From Welwitschia mirabilis (taxonomy: Eukaryota; Gnetophyta; Gnetopsida; Welwitschiales): a stretch of 27,163 bases of DNA. Under the pieces are notes generated by a model, which made no database searches, was not told where the DNA came from, and saw only the letters and a program-made list of their open reading frames with translations. The stretch spans positions 109,136,027-109,163,189 of the forward strand of contig JBOZIK010000001.1 of assembly GCA_051453625.1 (NCBI GenBank). Reading direction: 5' to 3'. Each line of letters begins with the position of its first letter. Position 1 is the first letter of the stretch. Position numbers and translations under genes: made by a program. Positions 9,791-20,835 of this stretch are shown here, one piece after another.

Positions 9791-10860
9791 ATAGAATTCT
9801 AGAGTTAAACACTGATACCGTCCATCAAGACTACTAATTCCATTAGCTTTCTAGGCAGAATGGCAAAAAACTCACATTCCTACATTATTCTATGGAATTA
9901 ATCATTTGTACTTATGAACTCACTTGGATAATAAATTAAATTTAACCTTGATTTTAATAAAAGTACAAGACAATACATGATAGTAACATGTAATATAACA
10001 AAGATGATTTAGACAAAGGTAGATGACATGGCATCTATTGGTAGCACCATTAGTATTCATTGTCATGTTGAAGTATTAATCCTTATGGCTACATGCTAAA
10101 TATTTATAAATTCCTCCAACTAATGTAACTCCTCTTATATAACTATCTATCAACCTCATCTAATGTAATTATGGTGATGCTTCTCCAAGCCTTCTCTCAT
10201 CTATAAAAGGGCCTTGGTGCTCTACTGTAAACATATTTTACTTTCTCAACATGCGAAATACTTAGAGGCTTAGACATTATGATACTCTAATACCTTTCTT
10301 AGGGGAAGAATGATTTGAGGTTAGTTTTATTAATATAATTTATATTTTTATTAGGTTTAATATACAAATTGATTTAAACCCTTTTATTATTAATGCATAA
10401 ATTCATTTTATATTAGTAATATTTAGGTAGGATCAAATATAAAATTATTACAAACTCTTTAATTGTTATTGCATATTAATTTGACATTAGAAATATTTAT
10501 ATAGAACTAAATTCAAGTGTGTTTCATACTTTAATTGTTATTTCATAATAACTTAGTATTAGTAATTTTTAGATATATATTACTTATTTATTATCTTTTA
10601 GAATACATGAATCATTAGAGTGGAGGGGGAGAAGTGGATGAATCGCTAGATCATTAGAGCATTCCTATTCCTTTGCATCATCAACTAAAGATAACTTTCT
10701 CTTTCAACTTCTAATTTTTTTGTTATTTAAGTTTTCCATTACTATTTATAATTTTCATGTATTTTTTTATTTAAATTACCTCATAAATCCCTATGGAAGA
10801 ATGATAAGTAATTACAAACTTATTTTTAAATCTAGAATACTACAAATCTATAAGTAGAAT
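9790..10860 (+). mobile_element. LTR unit B
   Basis: Closely related to unit C throughout, for example GACATGGCATCTATTGG versus GATATGGCATCTATTGA, and the CTTCTCCAAGCC / CTTCCAAGCC block before the TATA box. It ends directly before a well-preserved primer-binding site at 10861, the clearest LTR edge in the array. Its left edge cannot be fixed because homology between units continues upstream. Confidence 0.65.
10202..10209 (+). promoter_or_regulatory. TATA box of LTR unit B
   Basis: TATAAAAG followed by GGCCTTGGTGC; same relative position as in units A and C. Confidence 0.55.
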
Positions 10861-10880
10861 TTGGTACCATTGTTGGGGAT
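10861..10880 (+). other. Primer-binding site, tRNA-Asp type
   Basis: TTGGTACCATTGTTGGGGAT agrees with the plant gypsy tRNA-Asp-type primer site at 15 of 20 positions. The five differences are all C-to-T or G-to-A, two of them at the CpG inside GGCGCC. This identifies the array units as LTR retrotransposon derivatives. Confidence 0.8.
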
Positions 10881-12207
10881 ATATTGACATGGTAATTTAT
10901 TCAAGAGTGCATGATTTTATTCTTACAATTTTTTAGTTATATTTTTTTTATTTTTAGTTGTAAATACTAGTCCTCATTCTACTGATATTCAAACTAGTCC
11001 TTTTTTCTTCTATTTTATATATTCTTAGTTTCCTTTCAGTGGTAGATGTTGATCCATCTTTAGTAAAAACCAAACTAGTTTAAGTTGTTAAGTCTGGTTT
11101 TTAATGTAATATCTGAAACTTCATTTGTATATCTAATATTTCTAAGGTTTATGCCTAACAACTTTGTTATAAATTCAACCAAACCTAAGACCATGAGCTA
11201 AAAATAAAAACAAAGCTCCAATGATTTATTGTGTTTTTTATGTTTTTTGATTTCTATAAATTCTCTATAAATGTTTTCATTCTATCATTTTTTATTTTCT
11301 TTAAATGTTTTTATGAAAATTAAAACATATAATATTTTTTATAATTTATGATATTTTTAAGTCTCAAGACATTTTTGGATTTCTATTACCTTTTTTTCAA
11401 ACCCTATAATCCAAATCATTTTTTGCTATCCTAAAATTAACCTTTATCTTCCCCTAATAATTCTACTTGAATAGACTAGTGCCATTGTCTTCTTTGACTA
11501 GTGATATCAACTTTCATATTTGAAGTCTTTGTAACTTAGATTAAGACTTTTTATTACCTCTCTAAATCTTTCAAGATTTTTAAGCCTCTTTCAAAACTAT
11601 AAGAAAACATAGAAATTGTGAATGGTTAGCTAAAATTGTGGACCATTTTCTTGAACTTAAATAATAAGTTGAGAACCAAATCCATTTTGAATACATTTTA
11701 ATATAAATATTTTATATCCTTATAGCTCTAAAAATTAGAACTAACCTTAGAAATCTATAGGATATTTCATTATGCTAAACAAACTCTAGGGTATTACCTT
11801 CAATATAACTCCTACCAACTGTAATTCCTAGATTCTTTTGATAATAATTAGACCTTTGAAGTATCCTCAAATCCATCCATATCATGATCAACATTCTTAA
11901 AACTTTGAATTCTAGAATCTATACGCCAACTCATAGGAGTTTGATTTCATGCCTTCCTTTGCCCTTTACAATTCTCATCTCTCAACATTACTTTCATATT
12001 TTGATTCATACCCTTTATTTTCCTTTGCATATCTATCATCATTCTTTGATACACATGCTTCATTATTTATAACTCCATAATCCTCTTTAAATTTTTTATA
12101 AGACATCCTTATAAGATTCATAAAAGCCTAAATAAAAATAAACCAAAGACTTGAGTAAAATATTCAATAGTTAAAATAAGACACTTTTCAAATATTTAGT
12201 ACATGTA

Positions 12208-13046
12208 ACTAACAATAACAAGAAGAAAAACCTTCCCACATTTCATAAGTCTACAATCCTAAAAAAGTTTGAAGGGATTACTAAGAATAGAATATATGAT
12301 AAGCAAATAATATTTCTTAGTAATAAGGAATAAAACCATGAACAAATCGATGATAACATCCAAGAGGACCTTGAGTTTAGACATGCCTTAGAAAATGATT
12401 ATTTATATGCATCTAGGTTATACTTTGAAGTAGGATTAAACACTTTATCTAATGGTAATCAATCAATTAAAAGTAAGAAAACATTCAAAAAAAATAACAA
12501 ATTAAAATGCTAGATATTAGAGGATGAAAGCAACATTGAAGGTGAAGCTATCTCTGAACCTCAATCAATGTAATTTGCAAAATTATATATGGAAGAATCC
12601 CTTGAGAACCGTAACGAAGAGCATTTACAAGATCCAACCTTTGAGCAGCCATTTTCTTAAAAACATCTTAAAATAATTATAACATTTCATCTTCATCTTT
12701 TGAGGAAAACTTAAATTTTAATGACAAAGTGAAATAATCTTCACCTTTGGAGCCATATTCTCATACTTTCGTTTATGGTTATTTTCCTTTCATGGATTTT
12801 ATTTTACCTTTGTCTTCACCTTGAAATGACATCTTATGTGAGTTGTTAAGCAAACAATAATTAGAAAAGGGATGGAAACTTTCTAATTTTAAACATATTA
12901 ATGTTATTAATAATGGTGATGTTCTTCTATCTTTTATGTACTTGTGTATAGATGTTTATAAAGATTGAATTTCCTCTTTAAATGTGTTGTATAATTTTAA
13001 TACATCATTTAAACATTGCATTCATTATTTTGATCCTTTACAAGTG
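12208..13046 (+). pseudogene. Unrecognised protein-coding remnant, copy 1
   Basis: The frame from 12208 to 12660 is open for about 150 codons with only four stops, unusual in this AT-rich DNA, and contains DLEFRHALENDYLYA, LYFEVGLNTL and FEQPFS. After a shift near 12670 a second frame runs from 12690 to 13046: YSHTFVYGYFPFMDF, NDILCELLSKQ, LEKGWKLSNFKHINV and GDVLLSFMYLCIDVYKD, with stops near 12735, 12822 and in place of a residue after SKQ. The same blocks appear in unit C at matching spacing. Composition is acidic in the first part and more hydrophobic later. I do not recognise the family; it does not look like gag, pol or a known transposase. It could be an element-specific protein or a captured host gene fragment. 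Confidence 0.55.
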
Positions 13047-14487
13047 TAATAACTTGGAAAATGCCTTCAAAACATTTTAGCTTCTTTGTATAATTTTAAC
13101 TTAGAGTTTTCTTTTAAAGTATATTTTCCCTTTAAAATAAATTTTATTTTGAAAAATTAAAAATACTTAAAAGTTTTGTTCTTAATACCCTTTCATGTCT
13201 AAAATAACTTACACCTATATAATTATAAACTTAAACATTTTTAGATATAAAGTTCTAAATATCTTCCACTTCATTAAATAAATCATCATCACATTTAATT
13301 TCATCTTTCAACATTCATTAATTGGCTTCATATAATAGAGTCCACCAACTAGCCTCCCATTCCATCTATCCATGAGTCCTTAAGATTACATGATTCTAGT
13401 TGATGGATCTGAGTGAAATAGATCATTAATATATATTACATTATTATTGTAAATTAGATGAAATTTAAGTTCATCTATAGCTTTAACTTATTAAGTTTTA
13501 GTTTCACTTAATATTTTTCAATAGGAAAATATGGTTGAACTAACTTGGAATCTACTTTTATGTTACATGAATTATTGTTAAGAATTTTATGGAAACAAGA
13601 GTTATCTTAATTAGAATAATAAGTCAATTACCCATTTATATGCATTAAAAATTATTGAATATGAGAATGATAATTAAAAAGAGGATAAAAATATCTTTTT
13701 TGCAAAATCACACTATTTTAGGATCAATTAAAATTGGGTTTAGTTAACTACATTAGGGTTATAGATGTTCACAGGTAATGCAACTCTAATGATTTAATTT
13801 ATGACATGTTCAACTACATTAGGGCTATTAAAACTTGCTATCAATGCAACATTGACTTATTTATAAATTAACACATTTAACTCTATTGAAAGAAGATGTC
13901 ATAACACTAGATGCTTAATAAGATCAAAAATTCTTAAAATAAGAAATAAGGAATCATTGTGAAAAAAGGTAAATTTAAATGAAAAATATGCAATTGGAAG
14001 ATGCTTTTTGTGATTACTTTATTTCATTTATAGCCTTGAAAGTTTTCTTAACTAATTTTTAATGTAAGCTTACTTAGAGGATACCTTATTTATTTGATAT
14101 TATGATCCTTTCAAAATTTCAAATAAGATCAATAACTTTTTAATAAATTTAACCATTGACTAAGGTATTATATCTTTAGAATTAGTAGATGATGGAATCT
14201 TCCATTAGATTTAATGTCTTACATTTCCTTAAAAATGCATTTTAGTTTAATTAGTGCATATGTAATTTTTCTTAAATACATTTTTCATCATCATTTGGTA
14301 GTAATGTACTTAACTTATTCTTCATAGTCTTGTATAAATTTTCCAAATTTGTAACTTGGAGAATAAATTTTAATTTGGGTTAGGAAGAATGTCATCCAAT
14401 GTTAAATGAATTTTTTTAATTTGAGTTCATTCACTAATAATTAATCAAAATTTTTAAAAACATCATATCATTTTCTTACTTGTCATT

Positions 14488-14813
14488 TTCACCTAACTCA
14501 ATTTTTCTGTGTCACCATTTCTTCATCCATGTTTTGCTAAGGGACTAGAAAAACACTACTTAGAAGGTGTATTTGCATATAAAATTAAATTATAAGAAAT
14601 NNNNNNNNNNNNNNNNNNNNNNNNNNNNNNNNNNNNNNNNNNNNNNNNNNNNNNNNNNNNNNNNNNNNNNNNNNNNNNNNNNNNNNNNNNNNNNNNNNNN
14701 TTCACCTAACTCAATTTTTCTGTGTGACCATTTCTTCATCCATGTTTTGCTAAGGGACTAGAAAAACACTGCTTAGAAGGTGTATTTGCATATAAAATTA
14801 AATTATAAGAAAT
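14488..14813 (+). repeat. Near-identical 113-bp copies flanking a gap
   Basis: Bases 14488-14600 and 14701-14813 differ at only two of 113 positions. The corresponding place before unit D (near 20150-20235) has a single copy, so the doubling is probably an unmerged overlap rather than biology. Confidence 0.85.
14601..14700. other. Assembly gap, 100 N
   Basis: Exactly 100 N between two near-identical flanks. Confidence 0.99.
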
Positions 14814-15427
14814 AAAAGTGCATCAATTTTGCATAGGAGAAAACATTAAATCCATGATTTTATTACATATTAATGGTTTCTTCTATCTTTATTACATTTT
14901 CATGAAATCATCAACTTTTCTTAACATTAGTATGTATTTTATAGACTTTTGAAGAACATTGCAAAACTTATAAAATTTCGACACCAAATATTAGCATCAC
15001 TAGCTAGGACTATCAATGCCACTAGCTTTCTAAGGAAAAATGATAAAAAACTAATGTTCCTATATTATTTCATGGAATTAATCATTTTACACTTATGGGA
15101 TTAATTGAATAATAAATCAAAGTTAATCTTAATTCAAGGGATGCTCCGTAGAAGCATAAGATAACACATTACAGTAAGATGTGATGCAACAAGCATGATT
15201 GAGATGAAGAAATATGATATGGCATCTATTGACAACATCATTAGTAGCTAGGGGATACGTCATCATTATGTTTACATAACAAGGTAAAGAATCTTTCCTT
15301 GTGGCTACATGCTAAATGTTTGTAACTTCCTCCTTAGGTAACTACCCATTATAAATTTTCTTATGTAATTTTTCACTAACCTCATCTAAAGTAATTATGA
15401 TTATGTTCTTCCAAGCCTTTCCTCATT

Positions 15428-15435
15428 TATAAAAG
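15428..15435 (+). promoter_or_regulatory. TATA box of LTR unit C
   Basis: TATAAAAG in the same context as in unit B (CTCAT.TATAAAAG.ACCTT.GT). Confidence 0.55.
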
Positions 15436-15507
15436 AACCTTAGTATCCCATTGTAAACATCTTTTGGTTGGCTTAATGTGATGAAGATTTCATGGCTTAT
15501 ATTTCAT

Positions 15508-16199
15508 GGTGCTATTATACCTTTTTTGGGGTATAATAATTTGAGGCTAGNNNNNNNNNNNNNNNNNNNNNNNNNNNNNNNNNNNNNNNNNNNNNNNNNN
15601 NNNNNNNNNNNNNNNNNNNNNNNNNNNNNNNNNNNNNNNNNNNNNNNNNNNNNNNNNNNNNNNNNNNNNNNNNNNNNNNNNNNNNNNNNNNNNNNNNNNN
15701 NNNNNNNNNNNNNNNNNNNNNNNNNNNNNNNNNNNNNNNNNNNNNNNNNNNNNNNNNNNNNNNNNNNNNNNNNNNNNNNNNNNNNNNNNNNNNNNNNNNN
15801 NNNNNNNNNNNNNNNNNNNNNNNNNNNNNNNNNNNNNNNNNNNNNNNNNNNNNNNNNNNNNNNNNNNNNNNNNNNNNNNNNNNNNNNNNNNNNNNNNNNN
15901 NNNNNNNNNNNNNNNNNNNNNNNNNNNNNNNNNNNNNNNNNNNNNNNNNNNNNNNNNNNNNNNNNNNNNNNNNNNNNNNNNNNNNNNNNNNNNNNNNNNN
16001 NNNNNNNNNNNNNNNNNNNNNNNNNNNNNNNNNNNNNNNNNNNNNNNNNNNNNNNNNNNNNNNNNNNNNNNNNNNNNNNNNNNNNNNNNNNNNNNNNNNN
16101 NNNNNNNNNNNNNNNNNNNNNNNNNNNNNNNNNNNNNNNNNNNNNNNNNNNNNNNNGGTGCTATTATACCTTTTTTGGGGTATAATAATTTGAGGCTAG
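15508..16199 (+). repeat. Identical 43-bp copies flanking a 606-N gap
   Basis: Bases 15508-15550 and 16157-16199 are identical. Unit B has one copy of the equivalent sequence and no insertion, which argues that the gap is an assembly artefact. Confidence 0.85.
15551..16156. other. Assembly gap, 606 N
   Basis: Run of 606 N inside LTR unit C. Long open frames that span it are meaningless. Confidence 0.99.
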
Positions 16200-16750
16200 T
16201 TAAGGATTTCTTCTTATTTTCCTCCTCCATTGATGTAATGTATATTTAATTCAAGTTTAATATAAGAATTGGTTTGAACCCTTTCATTATTAATGCATAA
16301 AGTCATTTGGTATTGGAAATATCTATGTACAATTAGTTCTAGGATTAGTCTAAAGTTTTTAATTATTATTGTATATTAATTTAACCTTAGTAATATTTAT
16401 ATAGAACTAACTCTAAGCATTGTTTATACTTTCATTGATATTACACATTAACTTGGTACTAGCAATTTTTAGATGAATCTCACTTGTTCATTAAGCTTTA
16501 GGATATAGGAATCATTAGAGCATAAGAGAAGAATTGGATGAATCACTATATCCTTGGAGCATTTTTATTTCTTTACATTGTCAATTGAAGATTACTTTCT
16601 CTCTAAATTTTTGACTTTTCTATTATTTGAGTTTTTCATTACAAGTTAGAATTTTCATGTATCATTTGATTAGACATATCTCATTTATCCCTAAGATAAC
16701 TAAGTATAAACTTAGTTTTAAATCTAGATCACTACAAAGTTATGATTATA

Positions 16751-19700
16751 GATATTAGTTCTTTTCTAGTGAATCCCAAACTAGTTCATCTCTTTTTAAG
16801 TTTAATATAGTTTTTCTTTTCTGATTTGAAATATATTTTTATACGTGATATTTTATATTGTAGGTTTAAAAACTTTCCTATAGGTTATAATAAAAATCAA
16901 GATAATAAAGGAGAAAAACTAAACTCTAATAATTTTTTTGTGTGATTTGTGTTCTAGCATTTCCTATAAGTTTTTATAAATTTTTTATTCTATTCATATT
17001 ATTAAAATTTTAAAAAATTAGGGTTTATTTTTGTATGTTACAATTTTTAAGTTATAATCAATTTTATTTTCTACTGAACTTTTTGAATTTACATAATGTA
17101 AAACCCATTGCATAGAGTTGAATGAGATCTATATGTTTTTGTAAGTCATTTTACTTCAAACCATTGATGCCACCGACTTCCCTAACTAATGTCATCAACG
17201 TTTTACTCAGAAACATATAGAACTTTAACTGAAATCTTGTCTCACCCCTCTACATTTTTCCTAATAATAGATATCCTAAAAAAGTTAGAAAAATATGAAT
17301 CTTTAGTTAAGATCATAATTTATTTTATAAAAATTCATAATTAATTAGGTACCTAATCCATTTCAAACACCTTTTAGATTGTAACTCATCTAACATTATA
17401 GATTTTAAAACTATGATCAACTCAAATGAATTGTAGAAGACTTCATTTGATTTAAATAAGCTCTAGGAGAGTATTTTCAACCCCATTCATACATAGATAA
17501 TCTCCTTTATAATATTTAATATTAAAATCCCTATATTAGATAATAGAAGTTTGAATTCATGCCTTTCATACCTCTTACAATCCTTATCCTTCATCTTTAT
17601 TTTAATGTCCTTCATCATTTGACCAATACATGTCATCTTTTTACATTCAACAAATCAAATTACCTTTCTTTAAAGATATATCTTTTAGAGGTTATTAGAA
17701 GGTATTATTTAAATAACTTCTAACATGCCTTAATTTCCTTCACATTCATTGAATAAACCATTGATAAAACTAAGAAAAATATTAAGAAAATTCTTTAACA
17801 AATAGCCTAACCTAATGATTAAATCATAAAAGCTATTGACTAACAATAAGAGAATAACCTTTCTACATTCTATGAATATGAAAATCCTAAATGCCTTTAG
17901 AAGTAGGTAAGAGTAAAATTAGTATCATCTAAATCATATTACTTAAAAATAAGGAAGAATCCCAAAATAGGATCCATAAAGAAACCTATGAAAAAGCTAA
18001 AAAGATCTTAAGTTTAGAAATGCCTAAGAGAGTGAATAATTATAAACAAATAAGCTATACTTTATAGTAGGATTAGATACATTAGATGATGGGTAATCAT
18101 TAAAAGATAACCAATTAGTAAAGGAAGACAATAGTTTTGAAAGTTATATAATAAAGACATAATCAATAAGAAACATTAATAAAATGAATAATACTAATAA
18201 TAAACCTATCTTTGAACCACAACCATTATTACTTATGAAACCTCATGAAGAAGAATTTCCTAGCTTAATTAATAAAGAAGTGAACATTAGCTAAGAGCCT
18301 ATTCATTATCCATCCTTTGAAAAACCTTTATCTTTTTCTCAACAAACTCTTAAGCTAACCATGCCATTATCTTATAAGCAAGGCTTAAAACTGCAATGAT
18401 AAAGAAAAACTTTCTATACATTTAAAACCATTTTTTAATAAACTTCTTAATCATCATCCACCTTTTCTAATGGACTTTAGCATATCATTTTTCTTCTCTC
18501 CAAAATAATTTCTTGTATGAGTTATTAATTAAACACAAATATGCTAAAGGATGGAAGATATATAATTTGGAATGCATTAACATTTCTACTAGTGTTGATG
18601 TTCTTTGAACCTTTATGAATTCATGCATAAATATTTACAAGGATTCTCTTTCATATTTAAATGCTTTGTATAATTTTCATTCATCATCTAACCTTGACAT
18701 TTATCATCTTAAGCCTTCATGCAAGCATTACTTGAAAAATCCCTTGTGAAATTTTTAGTTTCATTATGTGCTCTTAAGTTAGATTTTTCATTTAGAGTAG
18801 ATTTTTTTTTAGAATAGATGTAGGTTTGAAAAACTAAAAATGTTAAAAGCAGTTGTTCTTGATTTATTTTCTTATCTTAAATCACCTAAGGACTTCCATT
18901 TATACAATTATTATCATTTCCTTAAAATCTATTACCCATTCCTTCTACATTCATCATTCCTAATAAAGTTCATCAATCACCCTTTCCTTCCATCCATCCA
19001 TGAGTTCATAAGATTAGATGATCCTAGTTCATGGTTCTTAATGAAAAAACTTTTAACAAGTAATCACCTTATCATTATAAATTAGATAGAATTTAAATTT
19101 ATTTGTAGTTTTTCAAGAAAATGTTATTGCTTTTTTTTTAGCTAACTTATTAAGATTAGTTTTACTTAAGGTCTCTTAAATTGGAAAATTTGAATGAAGT
19201 AAGGTTAAATCTAATTTCACAATATGTCAATTTTTTTAAATCATTTTATGAGGATAATATTTATTTTAATTAGGCTAATGAGTCATTGGTCCCTTCATGT
19301 ACATTAAAATAAATTGAATATGAGGAGGATTAATTAAAAGAAAATGAAAAATCTCTTCTCTAAAAAGCACATAATGATCAATTAAAAATTGGATTTAGTT
19401 AACTACATTAGGGATATGAAAGCTCATAGGTAATGTAATTCTAGTGATTTATTTAATCACATGTTCAACTACATCAAGGCTATAAATGCTTGCTAATATG
19501 CATCACTAACTTCTTTATATATTAACATGCTTACTTCTATTAGAAGAAGATATCATAATACTAAATGCTTGATTTGATTTATATTCTTAAAATAAGAAAC
19601 AAATTTTGATCTTGAAAAAGGTAAAAACTAGAATGAAAAAGCAGAATTTGAAGAGGCTTTTGTGTTTACTTTATGTAATTTATGTATTTGAAGATTTGCT

Positions 19701-20230
19701 TAATTTATTTTTAATTTCTTATAGGTTTACTTAGAAGATACTTGGTTTGATTTTGCATTGTGATCCTTTTAAATTTTAAATAAAATTAATAAATTTTTAA
19801 TATATGTGGCCATTAACTTAGGTATTCTATCTTTTGAACTTGTAAATGTTTCATTTTTTAATAAGATATCATGTTTTATTTTTCTTAGATTAAATTGTGA
19901 TTTTTTCTAAAGACTTACATTAATATTATTTTCTAGGCTTATGGTTTGTTCTTAAAAGCCTTGTATCAAAATTCTCTATCTTTATAAAATTTAAGAAGAA
20001 ACCTTAGTCTTAGTTAGAAAGTATGACATTTTTTTTTATAGATGTATTTTCAATTTTGATTCCTTATTTGTTAAAAATTGATTAAAAAATTTTAAAAATC
20101 ATATTGATTTCATATTTTATCATCTTTATTTAAATAAGTTTTCCATGTTTATCATTTATTTATCAATTTTCACTAAGAAACTAGCAAAATTACAGCTCGA
20201 GAGTGTGTTTACATGTAAAAACAGAATTCT
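16751..20230 (+). mobile_element. Internal region of unit C
   Basis: Homologous to the internal region of B over most of its length but without the primer-binding site. Apart from the coding remnant at 18001-18746 I see no recognisable genes. The stretch 18840-19085 is open for 81 codons, but the homologous stretch in B does not support it as a real gene. The segment 19390-19620 with TAGTTAACTACATTAGGG matches 13735-13970 closely. Confidence 0.55.
18001..18746 (+). pseudogene. Unrecognised protein-coding remnant, copy 2
   Basis: Homologue of the remnant at 12208-13046. The frame 18001-18396 gives KDLKFRNA, KLYFIVGLDTL, KPIFEPQPLLLM, EEEFPSLINKE and YPSFEKPLSFSQQTLKL. The blocks line up in order with DLEFRHA, RLYFEVGLNTL, SEPQ, MEESLEN and FEQPFS in unit B. 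After frame changes near 18400-18500, the frame from 18504 gives NNFLYELLIKHKYAKGWKI, then INISTSVDVL and CINIYKDSLSYLNALYNF, again matching copy 1. More stops are present than in copy 1 (for instance TAA at 18025), so it is more decayed. Function unknown. Confidence 0.5.
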
Positions 20231-20234
20231 AATA

Positions 20235-20835
20235 AATTACAGTTAATAATTTTGCATAGGAAAAGTTATTTAATTAATTTATTTATTGTAAAATGATGTA
20301 TTTTACCCTTTTATCATGTGTTAATGAAATATGAGATTTTACCTAACATTAGCAATTTCATTCTAGCTTTTGAAGAACACTATAAAACATGAAGGAATTC
20401 TAGTAAATAACATTAACATAATTGGCTAGGACTACTGGCACTACTAACCTTCTAAGATGAAACTTGTCAAAACTCACATTTTTGCATTAATTCATGGAGT
20501 TCATCACAATTAACTTATGGGCTAAGTTAAAAGTAATATAACATAGATCTTCAAACTTAATGACACTTGGTGAAAGTACAAAATAACATGTTAAAGTGAC
20601 ATGAGGTAGCAATGAGGATGATTACATAAAAGATACATGACATTACATCCATAAGTAGTATCATCAACAATCATAGGACATGTCATTTTCATGCTTACAT
20701 AAGTAGGAAAGGAATCTTTCTTTGTGATTACATGCAAAAAATTATAACTTTCTCCTTAAATAACTACCTTAATGTAATCTTCTTATGTAATTGTCCACCA
20801 ACCACTCACTTAACATAATCATGATAAGCTATCCA
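20235..20835 (+). mobile_element. LTR unit D, truncated before its TATA box
   Basis: Closest to unit A: TCATCACAATTAACTTATGG versus TCATCATAATTAACTTATGG, ATGAGGATGAT, and CCACTCACTTAACATAATCATGATAAG versus CCACTCATCTAACATAATCATGAAAAG. Similarity stops just after that last block, where A continues to its TATA box. The rest of D has been lost or displaced. Confidence 0.6.

Larger units (their letters stand above)
10881..14787 (+). mobile_element. Internal region of unit B
   Basis: Homologous to the region after unit C: shared blocks include ATTTCATGCCTTCC.TTGCC / AATTCATGCC near 11945 and 17550, the frame at 12208-13046, and TAGTTAACTACATTAGGG near 13740 and 19397. No gag, protease, reverse transcriptase or integrase motif is recognisable in any frame. 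The part before 12208 and the part after 13050 hold nothing I can name beyond homology with unit C. Confidence 0.6.
14950..16750 (+). mobile_element. LTR unit C, containing a large gap
   Basis: Same family as unit B. From its TATA box to the shared TCTAGA.. marker is 1295 bp, against 629 bp in B. Removing the 606 N and one copy of the 43-bp flanking duplicate leaves 646 bp, so little or no real sequence seems to be missing. The primer site present after B is absent here: the sequence passes from ACTACAAAG directly to a point equivalent to about 11040 in B, a deletion of roughly 175 bp. Confidence 0.65.
8125..20835 (+). mobile_element. Head-to-tail array of four diverged LTR-type units (A-D)
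   Basis: Four copies of one LTR-like sequence occur in the same orientation: A (about 8175-9440), B (about 9790-10860), C (about 14950-16750) and D (about 20385-20835). Landmarks repeat in order in each: the CTAGGACTA-type block, the ATGATATGG/ATGACATGG block, TACATGCTAAA or its variants, CTCATCTAA..TAAT.ATG, then TATAAAAG (absent in truncated D). B and C are each followed by a homologous internal region. A and D share details that B and C lack (CATGTCATT.TCATGCTT, CCACTCA), so A pairs with D and B pairs with C. No gag or pol is recognised anywhere in the array, so I treat the units as non-autonomous elements. Confidence 0.7.

Noticed and set aside
11884-12072. 62-codon frame rich in Ile, His and Leu
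   Set aside because: The homologous stretch in unit C (about 17540-17650) does not keep this frame, so no coding support.
14567-14761. Open frame across the 100-N gap
   Set aside because: Created by the N run between two copies of the same flank.
15478-16230. Open frames of 235 codons (+) and 227 codons (-) across the large gap
   Set aside because: They consist almost entirely of N and have no real coding content.
18840-19085. 81-codon open frame in internal region C
   Set aside because: No recognised motif, and the aligned part of internal region B (about 13150-13460) does not preserve it.
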